Source: Caldimonas thermodepolymerans (GTDB taxonomy: Bacteria; Pseudomonadota; Gammaproteobacteria; Burkholderiales; Burkholderiaceae_C). Taken from it: a stretch of DNA of 64,000 bases. Positions 30,260-42,272 of this stretch are shown here, in pieces. The notes under the pieces were generated by a model. The model had not been told where the DNA came from, ran no database searches, and saw nothing but the letters and a program-made list of their open reading frames with translations. The translations under genes and the position numbers were made by a program. The stretch covers positions 2,480,001 to 2,544,000 of the forward strand of contig NZ_CP064338.1 of the NCBI RefSeq assembly GCF_015476235.1, read 5' to 3'. Within the stretch, counting starts at the first letter, position 1, and each line of letters begins with the position of its first letter.

Positions 30260-31603
30260 TCAGCCGACGTGCTTGGCTGCCAGCCGGGGCAGGCCCTGCT
30301 CCAGCACGCCGCCCACCGTATAGAACGAACCGAAGACCAGGATTCTATCAGTGGGGTCTGCCTCTTCGAGGGCAGCCCGCAGGGCCTCCACGGGGTCCGC
30401 ATGGCAGGACACGCCGGCCTGCGGCGCCGGCGCCGGCAGCCCGGGCGCGAGCTCGCGCCACTGCGCGGCCAGGGTGGCCGCCGCCGCTGCGCGCGGCGTG
30501 GGCAGGTCGGTGAAATGCCAGGCATCGACCAGCGGTGCCATGCGGCGCAGGATGGCCGCGGTGTCCTTGTCGGCCATCGCGCCGAACACCGCATGGGTGC
30601 GCGGGAAGAAGCCCATCTGGTCCAGGTTCTGCGCCAGCGCCGCGACGGCGTGCGGGTTGTGCGCCACGTCCAGCACCAGCGTCGGCTGCCCGGGCACGAT
30701 CTGGAAGCGCCCCGGCAGCTCCACCACCGCCAGGCCGTTGCGCACCGCCTGCGCCGTCACCGGCAGGCGGTCGCGCACCGCCTCCAGCGCGGCCAGCACG
30801 CCCGAGGCGTTGAGCAGCTGGTTGGTACCGCGCAGCGCCGGATAGGCCAGCCCCGTGTAGCGCTTCTGGCGCCCGGCCCAGGACCACTGCTGCCAGGTGC
30901 CGGTGCCGCTTTGCTGGCCGGCGTAGTTGAAGTCGCGCCCGAAGCGCCACAGGTCGGCGCCGATGGCCTCGGCATGGCGCACGACGCTCTCGGGCGGCAC
31001 CGGGTCGCTGACCACCACCGGCCGCCCGGGACGCATGATGCCGGCCTTCTCGCGCCCGATCGCCTCGCGGTCCGGCCCCAGGAAGTCCATGTGGTCCAGG
31101 TCGATGCTGGTGATGATGGCGCAGTCGGTGTCCACCGCGTTGACCGCGTCGAGCCGGCCGCCCAGGCCGACTTCCAGCACCACGGCGTCGAGGGCGCGCG
31201 CGGCCAGCAGGCTCAGGATCGCCAGCGTCGTGAACTCGAAGTAGGTCAGCGCCGCGCCCTGCCGCGCCTGCTCCACCGCCTCGAAGTGCGGCAGCAGGTC
31301 CTGCGCCTGCACCGGCTGGCCGTCGATGCGGCAGCGCTCCTCGAAATGCACCAGGTGCGGCGAGGTGTAGACGCCGACGCGGTAGCCCGCGGCGATCAGG
31401 ACGGCTTCCAGCATCGCGCAGGTCGAGCCCTTGCCGTTGGTGCCGGCCACCGTGAACACCGGGCCGCCGAAGCGCAGCGGCAGGCGCTGCGCCACCGCCT
31501 GCACGCGCTCGAGCGTGAGGTCGATGGTCGAGGGATGCAGGCGCTCGCAATGGGCCAGCCAGGCCTCCAGCGTCACAGGCGGGGATGAGGATGACAGCGG
31601 CAT
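30260..31603 (-). CDS. folC: Bifunctional folylpolyglutamate synthase/dihydrofolate synthase
   Basis: Adds glutamate to dihydropteroate and to folates. The protein has 447 residues. The P-loop is VFTVAGTNGKGSTCAML near residue 48, the Mur-ligase-type middle domain has EVGLGGRLDAVNAVD, and LDVAHNPHA marks the C-terminal domain. ATG at 31603 (MPLSSSSPPVTLEAW) is chosen as the family-like start, though no ribosome site is visible; an in-frame ATG 45 bases upstream exists. The gene lies between accD and the SPOR gene, the normal order in this group. Confidence 0.94.
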   Translation of the reverse strand: MPLSSSSPPVTLEAWLAHCERLHPSTIDLTLERVQAVAQRLPLRFGGPVFTVAGTNGKGSTCAMLEAVLIAAGYRVGVYTSPHLVHFEERCRIDGQPVQAQDLLPHFEAVEQARQGAALTYFEFTTLAILSLLAARALDAVVLEVGLGGRLDAVNAVDTDCAIITSIDLDHMDFLGPDREAIGREKAGIMRPGRPVVVSDPVPPESVVRHAEAIGADLWRFGRDFNYAGQQSGTGTWQQWSWAGRQKRYTGLAYPALRGTNQLLNASGVLAALEAVRDRLPVTAQAVRNGLAVVELPGRFQIVPGQPTLVLDVAHNPHAVAALAQNLDQMGFFPRTHAVFGAMADKDTAAILRRMAPLVDAWHFTDLPTPRAAAAATLAAQWRELAPGLPAPAPQAGVSCHADPVEALRAALEEADPTDRILVFGSFYTVGGVLEQGLPRLAAKHVG

Positions 31604-31652
31604 GATGGGGGATGGTAGAGCAGCCGCGCCGGCAACGCCGGCGCCCAACGAG

Positions 31653-31677
31653 AAGGGCCGGCATCGAGCCGGCCCTT
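31653..31677. terminator. Strong hairpin between accD and folC
   Basis: A 10-bp stem AAGGGCCGGC/GCCGGCCCTT with a 5-base loop in the 96-base gap. The T-run is short on the minus strand, so it may only partly stop the accD transcript before folC. Confidence 0.5.
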
Positions 31678-31699
31678 TGCGGTGCAGGAAGACCCGCGA

Positions 31700-32572
<873 letters not shown>

Positions 32573-32585
32573 GCGTCAACTCCTA

Positions 32586-33394
32586 TCACAGGGTGTCGAG
32601 GGCCGCGCGGATCTCCGCGATGAAGCGCCCCCCGGCGTCCGCCACGCGCTCGGGCGGTTGTTCTTCGAGCAATTGCACCAGGCGCGAGCCGATCACGACC
32701 GCGTCCGCCACCGCGGCCACGGCCCTGGCGCTGTCGGCATCGCGGATGCCGAAGCCCACGCCCACCGGCACTTTCACGTGCGCCTTGATGCGCGGCACCA
32801 TCTCCGCCACGGCCCGGGTGTCGAGGTGGCCGGCACCCGTCACGCCCTTGAGGGAGACATAGTAAACGTACCCGCTGGCAATGCGGCCCACCTCGCGGAT
32901 GCGCTGTTCGGTGGAGGTCGGCGCGAGAAGGAAGATCGGATCCAGGCCGTGTCCGGCCAGCGCGCGGGCGAACTCCTCGCACTCTTCCGGCGGATAGTCG
33001 ACCACCAGCACGCCGTCCACGCCCGCGGCCTGCGCGGCCCGCACGAAGGCGCCCGGCCCGTGGCGCTGGTCGTAGCGCTCGATCGGGTTGGCGTAGCCCA
33101 TCAGCACCACCGGCGTCGCGTCGTCCTGCGCGCGGAACTCGCGCACGTCGTCGAGCACCTTGGCCAGCCCCACGCCCTGCGCGAGCGCGCGCTCGGCGGC
33201 CTTCTGGATCACCGGGCCGTCGGCCATCGGATCGGAGAACGGCACGCCCAGCTCGATCACGTCGGCGCCGTTGCGCGCCAGCGCGAGCATCACCTCGACG
33301 GTCCGCTGCGGGAACGGGTCGCCGGCGGTCAGGTACGGGATCAGCGCCTTGCGGCCGGCCGCCTGCAGGCGGGCAAAGGTCTGCGCGATGCGGC

Positions 33395-33398
<4 letters not shown>
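32586..33398 (-). CDS. trpA: Tryptophan synthase alpha chain
   Basis: Cleaves indole-3-glycerol phosphate to indole, which is channelled to TrpB. A 270-residue TIM barrel. The catalytic residues sit at the canonical positions: Glu49 in [11 protein letters not shown] and Asp60 in MADGP. The phosphate-binding GVGFGI segment is present. The ATG overlaps the trpB stop (ATGA), so the two subunits are translationally coupled. Confidence 0.97.
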
Positions 33399-34624
<1,226 letters not shown>

Positions 34625-34650
34625 GACTTCAGGTCGAAAAGGGGTGCCAG

Positions 34651-35310
34651 TCAGGTCCCGGCGGCGTCTGCGATGCGGGCATCGGCCTCGCGCACGGCTT
34701 CGCAGAACTGGTGGATCGCCACGGCATCCTTGATGCCCTTGGCGCTTTCCACACCGGAACTCACGTCAACGGCCCAGGGCCGCACCTGAAGAATTCCAGC
34801 GGTCACGTTTGCAGGCGTCAACCCACCAGACAAAACGACTGGACAGGGCACGCTTGGTGGTATGAGTGACCAATCGAATACCTTTCCGCCGCCACCATAA
34901 CCCTCGACATGCGCGTCCAGCAACAGCGCGGACGCGGTGGCGAACCGAGCGGCAAAGTTTAGCAAATCGAAACCCGGGGCCATCCGGGCCGCCCGCAGGT
35001 AGGGGCGCCCGTGGCGCTCGCAGTCGGCCGGGGACTCGTCGCCGTGGAACTGCAGCAGCAGGTGCGGGATCGCCGTGCAGGCGGCCTGCACCTGCTCCGG
35101 CGTGGCGTTGACGAACAGGCCCACCGGCGTGACGAACGGCGGCAGCCGGCGCGCCAGCTCGGCCGCGCGCTCGAGGCGCACGTGGCGCGGGCTGCGTTCG
35201 TAGAAGACGAATCCGACCGCATCGGCCCCGGCCTCCACCGCGGCGTCGATGTCGGCCTCGCGGGTGAGGCCGCAGATCTTGATCCGTGTACGTTGCGAAG
35301 ACGTGCGCAT
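34651..35310 (-). CDS. trpF: Phosphoribosylanthranilate isomerase
   Basis: Amadori rearrangement step of tryptophan synthesis. A 219-residue TIM barrel. [10 protein letters not shown] supplies the catalytic Cys, Asp is in [12 protein letters not shown], and the phosphate loop SGGLTPANV is present. ATG at 35310 lies just after the truA stop (2 bases between). The gene is separate from trpC, as is normal in beta- and many gammaproteobacteria. Confidence 0.95.
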   Translation of the reverse strand: MRTSSQRTRIKICGLTREADIDAAVEAGADAVGFVFYERSPRHVRLERAAELARRLPPFVTPVGLFVNATPEQVQAACTAIPHLLLQFHGDESPADCERHGRPYLRAARMAPGFDLLNFAARFATASALLLDAHVEGYGGGGKVFDWSLIPPSVPCPVVLSGGLTPANVTAGILQVRPWAVDVSSGVESAKGIKDAVAIHQFCEAVREADARIADAAGT

Positions 35311-35312
35311 GG

Positions 35313-36116
35313 TCAGGGTAGCCAGTCCAGGGCAGCGTTGACTTCGGGCAGGCCAAAGGCGGGGTCGTAGCGCGGGCCGACGAAATACAGCCCATCCGGG
35401 GCGAAGGTCGGCGCCGCCCGGCGACGGTCGCGGCTGTCCAGCACCTCCTGCACCCATTCCGGTCGCTGGTTGCCGGCGCCCACCGCCACCAGGCAGCCCA
35501 TCAGGTTGCGCACCATGTGGTGCAGGAAGGCCGAGGCCTCGAACTCGAACCGCCAGTATGCCCCCTGCCGGCGGATCGTGATCTCGCGCAGGACCTTGAC
35601 CGGGGACTTGGCCTGGCATTCCGACGAGCGGAATGCCGAGAAGTCGTGCTCGCCGATCAGGTAGGCCGCCGCCGCGCGCATCGCCTCGACATCCAGCGGC
35701 CGGAACACCCAGCCCGCGAACCCGGTCTCCAGTGCCGGCCGCACCGGCGATTCCCGCAGCAGGTAGACGTAGCGCCGTCCCAGCGCACTGTTGCGGGCGT
35801 GGAAATGGTCCGGCACCGGTTGGCACCATTGCACCGCGATGTCCGCAGGCAGGTAGGTGTTGGTGCCACGCACCCAGGAGAACGGTTCGCGCTGCAGTTC
35901 GGTGTCGAAGTGCACGACCTGGTTCAGGCCATGCACGCCGGCATCGGTGCGGCCGGCGCAAATGGTACGAACGCCCTGGCCGGCAAAGCGGCGCAGGGCG
36001 GATTCGAGGTGGTCCTGGACGGTCCCGCCGCCGGGCTGGCTCTGCCAGCCCTTGTAGGCGGTCCCCCGGTAGGTGATGCCGAGCGCGATCCTCAAGGCGT
36101 GTCCGGCCTCGGGCAC
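35313..36116 (-). CDS. truA: tRNA pseudouridine(38-40) synthase
   Basis: Makes pseudouridine at positions 38-40 of the tRNA anticodon arm. The protein has 267 residues with catalytic Asp58 in [11 protein letters not shown]. The conserved [19 protein letters not shown] tail is intact. The listed start is a GTG at 36116 with no clear ribosome site. A TTG eight codons later ([11 protein letters not shown]), with GAGG about 11 bases before it, is an equally possible start. It lies 16 bases after the fimV stop. Confidence 0.93.
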   Translation of the reverse strand: MPEAGHALRIALGITYRGTAYKGWQSQPGGGTVQDHLESALRRFAGQGVRTICAGRTDAGVHGLNQVVHFDTELQREPFSWVRGTNTYLPADIAVQWCQPVPDHFHARNSALGRRYVYLLRESPVRPALETGFAGWVFRPLDVEAMRAAAAYLIGEHDFSAFRSSECQAKSPVKVLREITIRRQGAYWRFEFEASAFLHHMVRNLMGCLVAVGAGNQRPEWVQEVLDSRDRRRAAPTFAPDGLYFVGPRYDPAFGLPEVNAALDWLP

Positions 36117-36132
36117 AGCATGCCGTACCGAC

Positions 36133-38781
36133 TCATGCGAGTTCGGCGAGCATGGTCTGCGCCTTCGCTTTCAAGGCTCCGCTCGATTTGCTGACGACTT
36201 CCTGCAGCAGTTCGCGTGCCCCTTCACGGTCGCCGATCTGGCGGAACTCCTCGGCCAGCTCCAGCTTGCGCGCGAGCGGATCACCCGCGTCGCCGTCGCC
36301 CAGGTCCAGGTCAGGCAGCTCGTCCAGCACGCCCGGCTGGCTCGGGCCGCCGAAGTCACGCGCCGCGTCCTTGACGCCGTCCAGGTCCAGGGAGATGTCG
36401 CCCAGGTCGAACTCCAGCGTGTTCGACGGCTGCGCGTCGGCGGTGGCGGGCGCGGCCGCGGCGACCTCCGGCAGGTCGAAGGACATGTTCAGGTCCTGCA
36501 CGCCGGCCGAGGCCGCGGCCGGCGCCGGGTCCGCCGACTCCGACAGCGAGAAGTCCAGCGACTCGACGGCCGGCGCCTCGGCCACCGGCGCAGGCGCCAG
36601 CGGCTTGGTGACCTCCGGGTCCGCCAGCGGCGTGACCGCCGGGGTGTCGGGCAGCGGCAGGTCCAGATCCAGGTCGACGCTGGCCACCGGGGGCTCCTCG
36701 AACTTCGAGGGCGTCGGCATGATCGACTGCGGCATCGTGCTCGCCCCGAGCGGCTCGGCCTTGCCGGGGGCCGCCTGGGCCTCGGCCGGCGCACCACCCG
36801 GCTTGTACAGCGGGTTCTCCGGATCGATCTGCTGTCCCAGTTCCTGCGCCTTGGCCCAGTCTTCACCCTCGCCGCCGGTCAGGCCGTACAGCTGGGTGGC
36901 CAGCAGTTCGAAGCCCTTCGTGTCGCGGCGCTTGGCGTAGACCTCGAGCAGCTTGGTGCGGATGGCCAGGCGCTCCGGATTGGCGCGCATGGCTTCCTTG
37001 AGGATTTCCTCGGCCTGCAGGTCGCGACCGTAGGCCAGGTAGACGTCAGCCTCGGCCACCGGGTCCACATCGCCGATCGCATCCAGCTGGCTCAGGGAGT
37101 AGCTCAGCGACGACGGCGCCCCGGACGCATCCTTGGTGTCGATGCGCTGGCCGCCACTGGCGCCGAAGAAGGAATCAGGCTGCAGGCGGCTTTCGAGGAA
37201 GGACGTTTCGCCGCTGTCCTTCTTCGACCTGCTGCGCATGCGGTACAGGCCGAAGCCCAGCAGCAGCGCGACCAGGCCCCCGGCTGCGGGCAGCAGCAGC
37301 GGGTTGTCCAGCAGCTCGTCGACGAAGCTCGGCTCGGGTCGGGCCGCCACGGGCGGCTTCGGCGCCGGCGCGGCGGCAGGCGCAGTTGCGCTGGCCACCT
37401 CGGCGGCTTCCGGTGCGGACGCCGCCTCGGCCACCGTGGCGGTGGTGTCTTCGGCGCTGGCAGGCGCCTCGGCCACGGCCGCGGCTTCAGCCTGCGGCGC
37501 GGCGGAGGCCGGCTCGGCCGCCGCGACGGGCTCGGGCGGCGTCACGCCCGCCGGCGCGGCCACGGGCACCTGCACGCCCGGCAGGGCGGGCGACGCGGCC
37601 GGGGCCGGCGCCGCAGCGGCCGGCGCGGACGCCGCAGCCGACGGCGAGATCTGCTGCAGTTCCTGCAGGTTGCGCGACAGCTCGGCCACGCGCGATTCCA
37701 CCTCGCGACGCTCGCGTTCGCGGGCAATCTGGTCTTCCTGCGAGGGCGTGGCAGCCCCCTGGGCGGCGACCGCCCCCTTGCTCAGCGTCAGGCGATCGGG
37801 CGAGCCGGCAGCCGCGGCCTTGCGGTCCTCGACCGAGGCCTCGACGCGGCCGGACGCCTCGCGACCCGGACCGCCAGCGCCGGCATCCTGCACGGCGCCG
37901 GCCAGGCGCTGGCGGTAGGCGGCAAAGTCGGCGCTCTGCGCCTGGATGATCTGGCGCGCCTCGCTCTGCGACACCGAGCGGGCTTCTTCCTCGCCCGGGA
38001 CGTTCAGCACGACACCGGCCTTGAGCCGGTTCATGTTGTCACCGATGAAGGCATGCGGGTTGGCGCGGTACAGCGAGACCAGCATCTGGTCCAGCGAGAC
38101 GCCGGGGCGCTGCACGCGCGAGGCGATCCCATACAGCGTGTCGCCACGGCGCACGGCGTATTCGTCGACCGCGTCGGCCGCCGACGGGGCGGGTTCGCTG
38201 CGGCTGGCCTGGCGGCGCTCGGCCGGCGCAGGCGACGCAGCCGGTGCCGGGGCCCGCGCCACGGGCGGCGCGCTGGGCACGGTGGTGCGCGGCGCCGGCG
38301 ACGCCGCGGCGGGCGCGCCCGAGGACATCGCGGGCGGCACCTGGGGAGCCGCAGCCTGGCGCGTGACCGGCGGGTCGAGCAGCAGCGTGTATTCGCGCAC
38401 CAGCCGGCCGGAGGCCCAGGACAGCTCAAGGATCACGTCGACGAACGGCTCCTGGATGACCCGTTCGCTCTGGATGCGCAGGTAGGGACGACCGTCCGGC
38501 CGGCGCTCCAGCGTGACCTGCGCGCCGGGCAGCGCGCTGTTGTACTCGACGCCCGCGGCACGGTACGCGTCAGGACCGGCGATGCGGGCACGGAAATTGG
38601 CCTCCTCCTCGGGGGTGAGGCTCGTGACGTCAATCTCGGCACGAAGTTGCTCGCCAAGCGCGGATTGCACGGTCAGCCGGCCGAGACCGAGCGCGGCGGC
38701 ATTACCCACCGCGAGGTACATGGCGGCGGCGGCAACTCCGGACAGAGCGAAACGCCCTACGGATCGTGTATTTCGTTTCAA
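36133..38781 (-). CDS. fimV: FimV/HubP-type polar landmark protein
   Basis: Large inner-membrane protein that organises the cell pole and supports type IV pili in relatives. About 882 residues: a signal sequence, the periplasmic FimV N-domain ([20 protein letters not shown]), a LysM peptidoglycan-binding domain near residue 240 ([16 protein letters not shown]), a long Ala/Pro linker, one membrane helix ([20 protein letters not shown], near residue 500), an acidic cytoplasmic region and a C-terminal FimV domain ([20 protein letters not shown]). TTG at 38781 is chosen because GGGAGA stands 5-7 bases before it; ATG 38826 would add 15 residues before the signal sequence. Confidence 0.9.
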   Translation of the reverse strand: MKRNTRSVGRFALSGVAAAAMYLAVGNAAALGLGRLTVQSALGEQLRAEIDVTSLTPEEEANFRARIAGPDAYRAAGVEYNSALPGAQVTLERRPDGRPYLRIQSERVIQEPFVDVILELSWASGRLVREYTLLLDPPVTRQAAAPQVPPAMSSGAPAAASPAPRTTVPSAPPVARAPAPAASPAPAERRQASRSEPAPSAADAVDEYAVRRGDTLYGIASRVQRPGVSLDQMLVSLYRANPHAFIGDNMNRLKAGVVLNVPGEEEARSVSQSEARQIIQAQSADFAAYRQRLAGAVQDAGAGGPGREASGRVEASVEDRKAAAAGSPDRLTLSKGAVAAQGAATPSQEDQIARERERREVESRVAELSRNLQELQQISPSAAASAPAAAAPAPAASPALPGVQVPVAAPAGVTPPEPVAAAEPASAAPQAEAAAVAEAPASAEDTTATVAEAASAPEAAEVASATAPAAAPAPKPPVAARPEPSFVDELLDNPLLLPAAGGLVALLLGFGLYRMRSRSKKDSGETSFLESRLQPDSFFGASGGQRIDTKDASGAPSSLSYSLSQLDAIGDVDPVAEADVYLAYGRDLQAEEILKEAMRANPERLAIRTKLLEVYAKRRDTKGFELLATQLYGLTGGEGEDWAKAQELGQQIDPENPLYKPGGAPAEAQAAPGKAEPLGASTMPQSIMPTPSKFEEPPVASVDLDLDLPLPDTPAVTPLADPEVTKPLAPAPVAEAPAVESLDFSLSESADPAPAAASAGVQDLNMSFDLPEVAAAAPATADAQPSNTLEFDLGDISLDLDGVKDAARDFGGPSQPGVLDELPDLDLGDGDAGDPLARKLELAEEFRQIGDREGARELLQEVVSKSSGALKAKAQTMLAELA

Positions 38782-38873
38782 GGCGTCTCCCAGTGGATCA
38801 AACAGCCCACCCTGCGTGGCCTTCATTTCGGTGAGGATAGTTCACGGCCCCCCCTCAGGGAATTGCAGAAATC

Positions 38874-38902
38874 ACAATAACATCAAGCAGATACACTGAC
38901 AA
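38874..38902 (-). promoter_or_regulatory. Promoter of fimV and genes downstream
   Basis: Minus-strand TTGTCA (38902-38897) and TATTGT (38879-38874) with 17-base spacing. Transcription would begin near 38867, giving a leader of about 85 bases to the TTG start. Confidence 0.5.
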
Positions 38903-38934
38903 GCTCATGCAATTGCTGACATTCCCATGGCAAT

Positions 38935-38982
38935 GAAGGCGTTGTAACAAGCCGTGAGATGTGGCCTGTTCACAACGCCTTC
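38935..38982. repeat. Long interrupted inverted repeat between asd and fimV
   Basis: Outer arms GAAGGCGTTGT (38935-38945) and ACAACGCCTTC (38972-38982) pair perfectly over 11 bp. The inner arms AACAAGCC and GGCCTGTT add 7 of 8 pairs around a 9-base loop. There is no T-run on either strand, so it is not a standard terminator. It lies 23 bases beyond the asd stop and just upstream of the fimV promoter. Confidence 0.7.
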
Positions 38983-39005
38983 ACCTGGGCAACGGCGCGA
39001 ACGCG

Positions 39006-40130
39006 TTACGCCTCGAGCAGGATGCGCAGCATGCGGCGCAGCGGCTCGGCCGCCCCCCACAACAGCTGGTCGCCGATCGTGAAGGCGCCCAGGTACTCCG
39101 GCCCCATCGCCAGCTTGCGCAGGCGGCCGACGGGGATCGTCAGCGTGCCGGTCACCGCCACCGGGGTCAGGTCGCGCATCGTGTCCTCGCGGGTGTTGGG
39201 CACCAGCTTCACCCAGGCGTTGTCATTGGCGATCATCGCCTCGATGTCGGCCAGCGGCACGTCCTTCTTCAGCTTGAAGGTCAGCGCCTGGCTGTGGCAG
39301 CGCATCGCGCCGATGCGCACGCAGAAGCCGTCCACCGGGATCGCGGCAGCCGCGTCCAGGCCCAGGATCTTGTTGGTCTCTGCGCCGCCCTTCCATTCCT
39401 CGCGGCTGACGCCACCACCGAGGTCCTTGTCGATCCAGGGAATCAGCGAGCCGCCCAGGGGCACGCCGAAGTTGGCGGTCTCGTCGGCGCTCATCGCGCG
39501 CTGGCGGCCGATGATCTTGCGGTCGATCTCGAGGATGGCGCTCTTGGGATCGTCCAGCAGGTCGCGCACCTCGGCGTTCAGCGTGCCGAACTGCTTCAGC
39601 AGCTCGCGCATGTGCTGGGCGCCGCCGCCGGAGGCGGCCTGGTAGGTCATCGAGGTCATCCACTCGACCAGACCGGCCTTGTACAGCGCGCCCACGCCCA
39701 TCAGCATGCAGCTGACGGTGCAGTTGCCGCCGATCCAGTTGCGACCGCCGTTGGCCAGCGCGTTCTTGATGACCGGCAGGTTGACCGGGTCCAGCACGAT
39801 CACCGCGTCATCCTTCATGCGCAGCGTCGAGGCGGCGTCGATCCAGTGGCCCTTCCAGCCGGCGGCGCGCAGCTTGGGGAACACCTCGGTGGTGTAGTCC
39901 CCGCCCTGGGCGGTGATGATGATGTCGCAGCGCTTGAGCTCGTCGATGTCGAACGCGTCCTTCAGGACAGTCTCGTTCTTCGCCATCGCCGGCGCCTTGC
40001 CGCCCGCGTTGCTGGTGCTGAAGAACACCGGCTCGATGAGGGCAAAGTCGTTTTCCTGCTGCATGCGGTCCATCAGCACGGAGCCGACCATGCCGCGCCA
40101 GCCCACCAGTCCAACCAAAGTCGTAGCCAT
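39006..40130 (-). CDS. asd: Aspartate-semialdehyde dehydrogenase
   Basis: Reduces aspartyl phosphate to aspartate semialdehyde for lysine, diaminopimelate, methionine and threonine. The protein has 374 residues. The NADP fold starts [18 protein letters not shown], and the nucleophile is Cys137 in GGNCTVSCM (Cys135 in E. coli). Later active-site segments include [14 protein letters not shown]. It lies 95 bases after leuB in a gap holding a strong hairpin, and belongs to the leu-asd-fimV run. Confidence 0.97.
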   Translation of the reverse strand: MATTLVGLVGWRGMVGSVLMDRMQQENDFALIEPVFFSTSNAGGKAPAMAKNETVLKDAFDIDELKRCDIIITAQGGDYTTEVFPKLRAAGWKGHWIDAASTLRMKDDAVIVLDPVNLPVIKNALANGGRNWIGGNCTVSCMLMGVGALYKAGLVEWMTSMTYQAASGGGAQHMRELLKQFGTLNAEVRDLLDDPKSAILEIDRKIIGRQRAMSADETANFGVPLGGSLIPWIDKDLGGGVSREEWKGGAETNKILGLDAAAAIPVDGFCVRIGAMRCHSQALTFKLKKDVPLADIEAMIANDNAWVKLVPNTREDTMRDLTPVAVTGTLTIPVGRLRKLAMGPEYLGAFTIGDQLLWGAAEPLRRMLRILLEA

Positions 40131-40163
40131 TTCTCTCGATCCTGTAACAGTCTTGCTCTTGGC

Positions 40164-40187
40164 GCCGGCCCCGTCGTGCGGGCCGGC
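40164..40187. repeat. GC hairpin between leuB and asd
   Basis: An 8-bp stem GCCGGCCC/GGGCCGGC with an 8-base loop. No T-run follows on the minus strand. It may damp read-through from leuB into asd or protect a message end. Confidence 0.4.
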
Positions 40188-40225
40188 CTGCGGGGTGAGA
40201 AGGCGGCCATGCCGCCTGCCGGTCC

Positions 40226-41305
40226 TCAGCCCTGGGCTTTGAGGCGGGCGACCACGGCGTCGCCCATCTCCTTCGTCCCGACCTTCGTCGTGCCTTCGCT
40301 GTAAATATCGGCGGTCCGCAGGTTCTGCGCCAGGACATCCTTCACTGCCGCCTCGATGCGCCGGGCGGCCTCTTCCTGGTCCAGGCTGTAGCGCAGCATC
40401 ATCGCCGCGCTGAGGATGGTCGCCAGCGGGTTGGCCACGCCCTGGCCGGCGATGTCCGGCGCCGAACCGTGGCTGGGTTCGTACAGGCCCTGCTTGCGCT
40501 CGTTCAGCGAGGCCGAGGGCAGCATGCCGATCGAGCCGGTCAGCATCGCAGCCTCGTCGCTCAGGATGTCGCCGAACATGTTGCCGGTGACGATCACGTC
40601 GAACTTCTTCGGCGCGCGCACCAGCTGCATCGCCGCGTTGTCGACGTACATGTGCTCCAGCTCGACGTCCGGGTACTGGGCGTGCACCTCGGTCACCACG
40701 TCCTTCCAGAACTGGAAGGTCTCCAGCACGTTGGCCTTGTCGACGCTGGTGACCTTGCGGTTGCGCTTGCGCGCGGCCTGGAAGGCCACGTGGGCGATGC
40801 GCTCGATCTCCGGACGGGTGTAGCGCATCGTGTCGAAGGCTTCCGGCTGGCCCGCGAACGCGCCGTCCGGTGCCTCGCGGCGGCCGCGCGGCTGGCCGAA
40901 GTAGATGTCGCCGGTCAGCTCGCGGATGATCAGGATGTCCAGCCCCGCCACCAGCTCGGGCTTCAGGCTCGAGGCATGGGTCAGCTGCTCGTAGCAGATC
41001 GCCGGACGGAAGTTGGCGAACAGGCCCAGCTCCTTGCGCAGCCCCAGGATGGCCTGCTCCGGCCGCAGCTTGCGCTCGAGCTTGTCGTACTTCCAGTCGC
41101 CCACCGCGCCGAACAGCACGGCATCGGCCTCCTTGGCCAGCTTGAGGGTCGACTCCGGCAGCGGATGCCCGTGGGCCTCGTAGGCGGCGCCACCCACGAG
41201 CGCTTCTTCCATCTCGAACTTCAGGTCCAGCGCGCGGAGCACCTTCACGGCCTCGGCCACGATCTCGACGCCGATGCCGTCACCCGGCAGAACTGCGATC
41301 TTCAT
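40226..41305 (-). CDS. leuB: 3-isopropylmalate dehydrogenase
   Basis: Oxidative decarboxylation step of leucine synthesis. A 359-residue dimeric NAD enzyme. The start [19 protein letters not shown], the NAD and substrate segments [13 protein letters not shown] and [16 protein letters not shown], and the metal-binding [12 protein letters not shown] are all present. The ATG at 41305 follows AAAGGAAAAG, a good ribosome site. It is the third leu gene in the order leuC, leuD, leuB. Confidence 0.97.
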   Translation of the reverse strand: MKIAVLPGDGIGVEIVAEAVKVLRALDLKFEMEEALVGGAAYEAHGHPLPESTLKLAKEADAVLFGAVGDWKYDKLERKLRPEQAILGLRKELGLFANFRPAICYEQLTHASSLKPELVAGLDILIIRELTGDIYFGQPRGRREAPDGAFAGQPEAFDTMRYTRPEIERIAHVAFQAARKRNRKVTSVDKANVLETFQFWKDVVTEVHAQYPDVELEHMYVDNAAMQLVRAPKKFDVIVTGNMFGDILSDEAAMLTGSIGMLPSASLNERKQGLYEPSHGSAPDIAGQGVANPLATILSAAMMLRYSLDQEEAARRIEAAVKDVLAQNLRTADIYSEGTTKVGTKEMGDAVVARLKAQG

Positions 41306-41426
41306 CTTTTCCTTTCCCGGCCCGGCGGCTCCGTTCTCCCGCCGCGCCATCCTTGCTGCCCGGCGCCACCGGGCGCCGGTCGGTCCCATCAGGGCGCGCC
41401 TCCGGCACCGGAGGCGGCCGTCGTGC

Positions 41427-42077
41427 TTACAGAATGCTGTTGTTCAGCCAGGGCTTGCTGGCCAGGCGCTCGGCCTCGTAGGCCTTGATCTTGTCGGCAT
41501 GGCGCAGGGTCAGGCCGATGTCGTCCAGCCCGTTGAGCAGACAGTACTTGCGGAAGGGCTGCACGTCGAAGGGCAGCTCGGTGCCGTCGGGCTTGACGAC
41601 CACCTGGCGCTCCAGGTCGATGGTCAGCTCGTAGCCGACGAACGCATAGACCTCGTCGAACAGCTTCGCGACCTCGTGCTCGGGCAGCACGATGGGCAGC
41701 AGCCCGTTCTTGAAGCAGTTGTTGAAGAAGATGTCGGCGAAGCTGGGCGCGATCAGCGCGCGGAAGCCGTACTGCTGGATCGCCCAGGGCGCGTGCTCGC
41801 GGCTGGAGCCGCAGCCGAAGTTCTTGCGCGCCAGCAGGATGGAGGCGCCCTTGTAGCGCGGCTGGTTCAGCACGAAGTCCGGGTTCGGCTTGCGCTGCGA
41901 CTCGGGCACGCCGGGCTGGCCCGGCTGGTCCAGGTAGCGCCACTCGTCGAACAGGTTGGGCCCGAAGCCGGTGCGCTTGATGGACTTCAGGAACTGCTTC
42001 GGGATGATCGCGTCGGTGTCGACGTTCTCGCGGTCCATCGGGGCCACCAGCCCCTTGTGCACTCGAAATGCTTCCAT
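41427..42077 (-). CDS. leuD: 3-isopropylmalate dehydratase small subunit
   Basis: Partner of LeuC in isomerising 2- to 3-isopropylmalate. The protein has 216 residues. It shows the swivelling-domain signatures [19 protein letters not shown] and [15 protein letters not shown]. It lies 34 bases after a small lipoprotein gene that separates it from leuC. Confidence 0.97.
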   Translation of the reverse strand: MEAFRVHKGLVAPMDRENVDTDAIIPKQFLKSIKRTGFGPNLFDEWRYLDQPGQPGVPESQRKPNPDFVLNQPRYKGASILLARKNFGCGSSREHAPWAIQQYGFRALIAPSFADIFFNNCFKNGLLPIVLPEHEVAKLFDEVYAFVGYELTIDLERQVVVKPDGTELPFDVQPFRKYCLLNGLDDIGLTLRHADKIKAYEAERLASKPWLNNSIL

Positions 42078-42111
42078 GGTGTGTCTCTCGTGAGGGCCAC
42101 CCGGCCCGTCG

Positions 42112-42237
42112 TTACTTGCGGCGGGCCGCGTCCTCGATCTTTTCGCCGGCCTTCTGGATGTCCTTGCCCAGCCCTTCGAAGGTGTTGCAGCCCGCCAGCA
42201 GCGCCAGCGCAGCCATCAGCGTCGCGATGCGTTTCAT
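42112..42237 (-). CDS. Entericidin-like small lipoprotein
   Basis: A 41-residue protein. [17 protein letters not shown] is a complete lipoprotein signal with the lipid Cys at residue 17. The mature part is a short amphipathic helix with [18 protein letters not shown], the entericidin A/B pattern. It would be anchored in the outer or inner membrane; entericidins are linked to stress-induced lysis and its antidote in E. coli. It lies between leuC (35 bases) and leuD (34 bases) on the same strand, so it should be co-expressed with leucine synthesis. Confidence 0.85.
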   Translation of the reverse strand: MKRIATLMAALALLAGCNTFEGLGKDIQKAGEKIEDAARRK

Positions 42238-42272
42238 GGCCCTCTCCTTCGTCCTTGCCCTGTCCCTTCCGC

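Noticed and set aside
34625-35313. Possible trp attenuator or leader peptide near trpF and trpB
   Set aside because: The genes are packed with gaps of 2-26 bases; there is no room for a leader and no Trp-codon run.
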